Positions 6,700 through 10,057 of a DNA stretch of 10,057 nt are shown piece by piece. Positions within the stretch are counted from its first letter, which is position 1; the number at the start of each line of letters is the position of its first letter. This DNA is from an uncultured Succinatimonas sp. (GTDB lineage Bacteria > Pseudomonadota > Gammaproteobacteria > Enterobacterales > Succinivibrionaceae): contig USBR01000041.1 of NCBI GenBank assembly GCA_900552905.1, forward strand, positions 1-10,057, written 5' to 3'. The position numbers were made by a program, and so were the translations under genes. The notes beneath the pieces are model-generated. The model did not search any database and had not been told where the DNA came from. It saw only the letters and a program-made list of their open reading frames with translations.

Positions 6700-7716
6700 A
6701 TGGCAGATATACACAACCAAGTTTCAAAGCTTTTTGAGAATAAAAAATATTATGAAATCATCGCGCTTTTAGAGCCATTAGAGTTGGATTTTTCCTTAGC
6801 TCTAAGCCTCGTGCGCGCTTATTTAAATGCTTCTTTAAAGACCTCCGATCCGGAAAGTCTGTGCTCTAAGGCCCATAAGATTTTAGATAATTTTGCCTTA
6901 GACGGTAAGGATGATCCTAACTGGCTGTATTTAAAAGGCATGGCTTTGTATCAAGATGATCTTATTCCCGATGCGATGATGAGATTAGAGCGTGCTTTAA
7001 CTCATGTTAGTGTTGGGGATACTGTGCTTTTTAATCGTATCAGTGCCATGCTCGAAAACTGCAAGAGTCTGATGATTCAAGCTGAGTTTAAGGGCTTAGA
7101 TAAGGCTGATTTTGAAGTAGTATCTACCCATATTAAAGAGCATTTTGGCGAAGGTAAGCGTCTGTGCACGCTCTTTGGCGTTGAGGTTATCCATATTCCG
7201 CCAACTGACGAGCATCCTTACAATAAGCTTATTTCCTGTGGCTTAGGTGCTAAGCTTTTAAATGTCCCTAAGGGCTTTGATAAAAAGCAAAATGCCCATT
7301 TAGAGCTATGCTTATTCCTACCTAAGGATTATCAATTTACCCAAGATAAAGATAAGGACTGGCCGGTTTATCTGCTCTTGCAGATGATTCGTCATGTCAT
7401 AGGCTCACTTAATTTCATCGGTTTTGGTTACTATATTAAAGAAGAACCGAGCTTAGCCCCTAGTACTGTCTATAACGGCGTTATGCTTACCGCTTTAGGC
7501 ACCTATGATGGTGAAAGTCAGCAAGTAAGCTTAGCTGATGGCTCGATGGTGCGCTTTTATCAATTAGTACCGCTACAGCCTATGGAAACTCTCTATCGTC
7601 AGCATCATACCGCTATAGAGCTTTTACGCTTATTTGAGCGTGAGCGTATTGTGCTAACGCCCTTTATTGCCGCACGTCCTGACGTCTGTTGCGGACCTGA
7701 GGCTTTGAGCGTATAA
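6700..7716 (+). CDS. TPR-like and Suppressor-of-fused (SUFU) domain protein
   Basis: The 338-residue product starts with helical, TPR-like repeats (about 1-115) recognisable by the ALSLVRAYLN and WLYLKGMALYQ patterns. From about 150 to 315 it resembles the bacterial SUFU domain: HPYNKLISCGLG (172-183), LELCLFLP (201-208), WPVYLLLQMIRHV (221-233), GFGYYI (241-246) and FYQLVPLQPMETLY (286-299). Bacterial SUFU proteins are mostly uncharacterised; some have been proposed as immunity proteins in polymorphic toxin systems, but no toxin gene is visible here. There is no signal peptide or membrane segment, so a cytoplasmic location is likely. ATG 6700 is the only reasonable start, since an in-frame stop lies at 6664 and the N-terminus fits the family. 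No Shine-Dalgarno precedes it. It sits between two AHAS operons, 42 bp after ilvH-1 and 40 bp before ilvI-2. The domain call is by eye. Confidence 0.72.
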   Translation: MADIHNQVSKLFENKKYYEIIALLEPLELDFSLALSLVRAYLNASLKTSDPESLCSKAHKILDNFALDGKDDPNWLYLKGMALYQDDLIPDAMMRLERALTHVSVGDTVLFNRISAMLENCKSLMIQAEFKGLDKADFEVVSTHIKEHFGEGKRLCTLFGVEVIHIPPTDEHPYNKLISCGLGAKLLNVPKGFDKKQNAHLELCLFLPKDYQFTQDKDKDWPVYLLLQMIRHVIGSLNFIGFGYYIKEEPSLAPSTVYNGVMLTALGTYDGESQQVSLADGSMVRFYQLVPLQPMETLYRQHHTAIELLRLFERERIVLTPFIAARPDVCCGPEALSV

Positions 7717-7756
7717 AGGTATTAGGCTTTAAAAAATTTAGTTATACGGATTTACT

Positions 7757-9481
7757 ATGGAAAAGTTAAATGGAGCTGCTCAGGTTGTAAGATGCTTAGA
7801 AGATTTAGGCGTCACCGAAATCTTCGGCTATCCTGGTGCTGCCGTAACTGATATTTACGACGAACTTTACGATTCAAAGTTAATTCATCATACTCTTGCC
7901 CGTCACGAGCAGGGTGCGGTGCATATGGCCGATGGCTTTGCCAGATCTACAGGTCGCGTCGGTGTGGCCCTCGTAACCTCAGGTCCGGGTGCTACTAATA
8001 CCGTTACCGCTCTGGCTACCGCTTATGGTGATTCCATCCCCTTAGTTTTAATTACAGGTCAGGTTAAAACCTCCCTTATCGGTACTGATGCCTTCCAGGA
8101 AGTCGATACCATGGGTGTTACTCGTCCTGTAGTTAAATATAGCTTCTTATGCAAAAAGCCTGAGGATATTGTCAAAAATATCCGTAAGGCCTTCTATATT
8201 GCCTCTACAGGTCGCAAGGGCCCTGTAGTTGTCGATATCCCTAAGGATTGTCAGAATCGTCGCTATTTATTTGATTATCTGAGCGATTATGAGGTTAACC
8301 TCAGATCCTATAATCCTACTATTTTCGGCCACAAAGGTCAGGTTAAGCGTGCCGCTTCCTTAATTGCTAAGGCTAAAAAGCCGGTTATGCTTATAGGTGG
8401 TGGTGTCATTCAAGGTGAAGCTTGCGCTGAGGTCTTAAAATTTGCCCATACTATTGGCCTTCCGGTATGCTCAACTTTAATGGGTATCTCAGGTTTCCCG
8501 GCCTCCGATCCGCAGTGGCTTGGCATGTTAGGTATGCACGGTCTGTATGAGGCTAATGAGACCATGCATAATTCTGACGTTATTTTTGCAGTTGGTGCGC
8601 GCTTTGCCGATCGTGCCACTAATAATGTACAGAAGTTCTGCCCTGAGGCCACCGTCATTCATATCGACGTCGATCCAGCTTCCATCTCTAAGACCATTCA
8701 GGCTGATATTCCTATTGTCGGTGATGCCCGTACTGTCATGCATCAGATCAATGAAGCCTTAGAGGAAATTGAGATTGGTCCTAAGTCCCGTCTTGATCCG
8801 TGGTGGGCGCAGATCAATGAATTTAAGCAAAAGCATTGTTTAGATTATCGCAAGATGGATGGTATTATCCGTCCGCAGGAAGCCATTGAGGTCATCAGCC
8901 GTTTAAGTAAGAAGTACAATCCCTATGTCACCACTGACGTAGGTCAGCATCAGATGTTTACCGCTCAGTACTTCAAATTTGACAATCCACGTCATTTTAT
9001 GACCTCTGGCGGTTTAGGTACTATGGGCTTTGGTTTCCCGGCTGCTATCGGAGCACAATTAGCTATGCCTGAGGCTACAGTTATGTGTATTACCGGTGAT
9101 GGTAGCTTCCAGATGAATATGCAAGAGCTGGCCGTCTGCCGCAAGCTTAAGCTACCAATTAAGGTATTTATCTTAAATAACAGCGTCTTAGGTATGGTAA
9201 GACAGTTTCAGACTGTATTTTATCAAAGCCGTTATAGCGCCACTATCTTAGATGGTAATCCAGACTTTACAACTATTGCTAAGGCTTATGGCTTTAAGTC
9301 TTATCGCATTTCCGATGAGAGCAAACTTGAAGCGACCATTGAAGAGGTCTTAGCCTTAAAGGATGAGTTTGTCTTAGTGGATATTATTACCGATACCAAC
9401 ACTAAGGTCATGCCGTGGCAGCGTGCTGACGGTTCTATGATCGATATGATGTTAAATGATGAGCAACAGGAGGAGAAATAG
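7757..9481 (+). CDS. ilvI: Acetolactate synthase (AHAS) catalytic subunit, copy 2, with diverged active-site channel
   Basis: The 574 residues are the length of E. coli IlvI and clearly paralogous to the copy at 4441, with well over half of positions identical by eye. The core cofactor residues are intact: Glu51 in RHEQ, GDG (447-449) and Asn475. Several positions lining the substrate channel differ from the norm: GYPGAA (24-29) with Ala28 for Gly, KYSF (127-130) with Tyr for His, FADR (283-286) with Ala for the first Asp, Phe484 in MVRQFQ where nearly all IlvI/IlvG-type enzymes have Trp, and PWQRADG (553-559) for the usual PM...GG. It therefore should be an active AHAS with altered acceptor preference. 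A weak ribosome site CGGA (7747-7750) precedes ATG 7757. Only 40 bp separate it from the SUFU gene, and no convincing promoter is seen there. Its stop abuts ilvH-2. Confidence 0.94.
   Translation: MEKLNGAAQVVRCLEDLGVTEIFGYPGAAVTDIYDELYDSKLIHHTLARHEQGAVHMADGFARSTGRVGVALVTSGPGATNTVTALATAYGDSIPLVLITGQVKTSLIGTDAFQEVDTMGVTRPVVKYSFLCKKPEDIVKNIRKAFYIASTGRKGPVVVDIPKDCQNRRYLFDYLSDYEVNLRSYNPTIFGHKGQVKRAASLIAKAKKPVMLIGGGVIQGEACAEVLKFAHTIGLPVCSTLMGISGFPASDPQWLGMLGMHGLYEANETMHNSDVIFAVGARFADRATNNVQKFCPEATVIHIDVDPASISKTIQADIPIVGDARTVMHQINEALEEIEIGPKSRLDPWWAQINEFKQKHCLDYRKMDGIIRPQEAIEVISRLSKKYNPYVTTDVGQHQMFTAQYFKFDNPRHFMTSGGLGTMGFGFPAAIGAQLAMPEATVMCITGDGSFQMNMQELAVCRKLKLPIKVFILNNSVLGMVRQFQTVFYQSRYSATILDGNPDFTTIAKAYGFKSYRISDESKLEATIEEVLALKDEFVLVDIITDTNTKVMPWQRADGSMIDMMLNDEQQEEK
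9468..9475 (+). promoter_or_regulatory. Strong Shine-Dalgarno of ilvH-2 inside the end of ilvI-2
   Basis: AGGAGGAG lies in the last codons of ilvI-2, six bases before ATG 9482. The ilvI-2 stop TAG (9479-9481) directly touches this ATG. The arrangement favours coupled and roughly equal synthesis of the two subunits and fixes the ilvH-2 start. Confidence 0.85.
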
Positions 9482-9985
9482 ATGCGCCACGTAGTTTCTA
9501 TTTTGATTGAAAACGAGGCTGGTGCCCTGTCTCGTGTGGTGGGTCTGTTTTCCCAGCGCGGTTATAATATTGAGAGCTTAACTGTAGCTCCAACTGACGA
9601 TCCAACCTTATCTCGCTGCACCATTCTCACTGAAGGTTCTAGCGATGAGGCGGAGCAAATCACCAAGCAATTACACAAGCTTGTCTGTGTCTTACGTGTT
9701 TCCGCTCTCAAAGAGGAAGCTGAAGGTGGTTTAGAGCGTGAGATGGTTTTAGTTAAGGTTAGCACTCCTAATCGCAATATCCGCGATGAGGTTAAGACCT
9801 TAGTTGAAATCTTCAAAGCTAAGATTATCGACGTCAATGCTGAGATCTTTACTGTGGAATTTGTCGGTTCTTCAGAGGAGGCTGACAATATGCTCCATAC
9901 CTTCAAAAAGCTCACCGAGATCCTCGAGGTAGTCCGCTCAGGTGTCTTAGGTATAGCTAAGGGCAATCACTGCATGCGCGGCTAA
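9482..9985 (+). CDS. ilvH: Acetolactate synthase regulatory subunit, copy 2
   Basis: The 167-residue product is close to E. coli IlvH, with an ACT domain (about 1-75) and the AHAS small-subunit C-terminal domain (about 88-162, ending VRSGVLGIAKG). Asn11, Gly14, Ser17 and Asn29, tied to valine feedback in E. coli, are all present. The stretch after Asn29 is the standard NIESLTVAPTDDPTLSR, unlike the copy at 6157. It should bind valine and both activate and regulate the copy-2 catalytic subunit. An acidic insertion (KEEAEGG, 77-83) links the domains. It begins immediately after the ilvI-2 stop codon with a strong ribosome site. Whether each small subunit pairs only with its own large subunit cannot be told from sequence. 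Confidence 0.96.
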   Translation: MRHVVSILIENEAGALSRVVGLFSQRGYNIESLTVAPTDDPTLSRCTILTEGSSDEAEQITKQLHKLVCVLRVSALKEEAEGGLEREMVLVKVSTPNRNIRDEVKTLVEIFKAKIIDVNAEIFTVEFVGSSEEADNMLHTFKKLTEILEVVRSGVLGIAKGNHCMRG

Positions 9986-10041
9986 TTAAAGCTTGCGTAA
10001 CGCCGCGGATTTTGTAAGTTTTTTATGACACGGCAATCCGC
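9977..10041 (+). terminator. 3' region of ilvIH-2 with two overlapping hairpins, possible terminator
   Basis: CGCGGC (9977-9982) can pair with GCCGCG (10002-10007) across a 19-base loop that includes the ilvH-2 stop; GATTTTG follows. Alternatively GCGGATT (10005-10011) can pair with AATCCGC (10035-10041) across a 23-base loop that contains a run of six T. The two pairings share bases 10005-10007 and exclude each other. Neither is a classical short stem followed by a T-run, so terminator function is uncertain. The remainder to 10057 shows no recognisable feature. Confidence 0.35.
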
Positions 10042-10057
10042 TAATATTAAAAGTCCG

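Noticed and set aside
7719..7747. Promoter for ilvI-2 with -10 TTATAC (7742-7747).
   Set aside because: The -35 position at 17-bp spacing reads GTATTA, a poor match; chance in an A+T-rich gap is as likely.
9562..9966. Long open frame on the minus strand across ilvH-2, with others inside ydiJ and ilvI-2.
   Set aside because: They lie wholly within well-matched genes on the + strand, have no ribosome sites or recognisable domains, and reflect codon bias.
10025..10057. ATG at 10025 as the start of a further gene running off the window.
   Set aside because: Only 11 codons are visible, no Shine-Dalgarno precedes it, and it lies in a T-rich stretch within a possible terminator; it cannot be supported.

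Overview
The window looks like chromosomal DNA from a gammaproteobacterium with moderate GC content. Three things point there: a close YdiJ-type flavoprotein, AHAS subunits of the enterobacterial IlvI/IlvH type, and a Gln/Met tRNA cluster resembling the E. coli metT-glnX tRNA operon. The strong preference for the Leu codon TTA and the overall feel suggest the Succinivibrionaceae/Aeromonadales side of the class, but that placement is only a guess. All recognised genes are on the + strand. There is no sign of phage, insertion sequence, CRISPR or plasmid functions.

Layout. Positions 1-237 are a non-coding, very A+T-rich lead-in holding one strong sigma70-type promoter (TTGACT, 16 bp, TATAAT). 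It drives five tRNA genes: Gln(TTG), Gln(CTG), Met, Gln(CTG), Met. The last two are a perfect copy of the two before them. After a 141-bp gap with a weak promoter candidate comes a TTG-started ydiJ homologue (a fused FAD, 4Fe-4S and CCG-domain D-2-hydroxyacid dehydrogenase). It overlaps by 8 nt a small membrane methyltransferase of the isoprenylcysteine/phospholipid methyltransferase type. Next, 31 bp on, is a complete acetolactate synthase pair, ilvI-1/ilvH-1 (4441-6657), closed by a compact GC-rich hairpin. A gene for a TPR-like plus Suppressor-of-fused (SUFU) domain protein follows (6700-7716). Then comes a second, different acetolactate synthase pair, ilvI-2/ilvH-2 (7757-9985), and a short 3' region with weak hairpins.

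How the genes work together. Acetolactate synthase (AHAS) makes 2-acetolactate from two pyruvates (towards Val/Leu) or 2-aceto-2-hydroxybutyrate from pyruvate and 2-ketobutyrate (towards Ile). The two isozymes here are clear paralogues but have diverged at functional sites in opposite ways. Copy 1 has a canonical catalytic subunit, with the acceptor-specificity Trp, and a small subunit with an unusual stretch just after the valine-binding Asn. Copy 2 has a catalytic subunit in which that Trp is Phe and several other active-site-channel residues differ, paired with a canonical small subunit. Division of labour between isozymes is the most interesting reading of the window. YdiJ, the methyltransferase and the SUFU protein have no evident biochemical link to this pathway beyond position. 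I see no wholly new system here; the diverged tandem AHAS pair is the part most worth following up.
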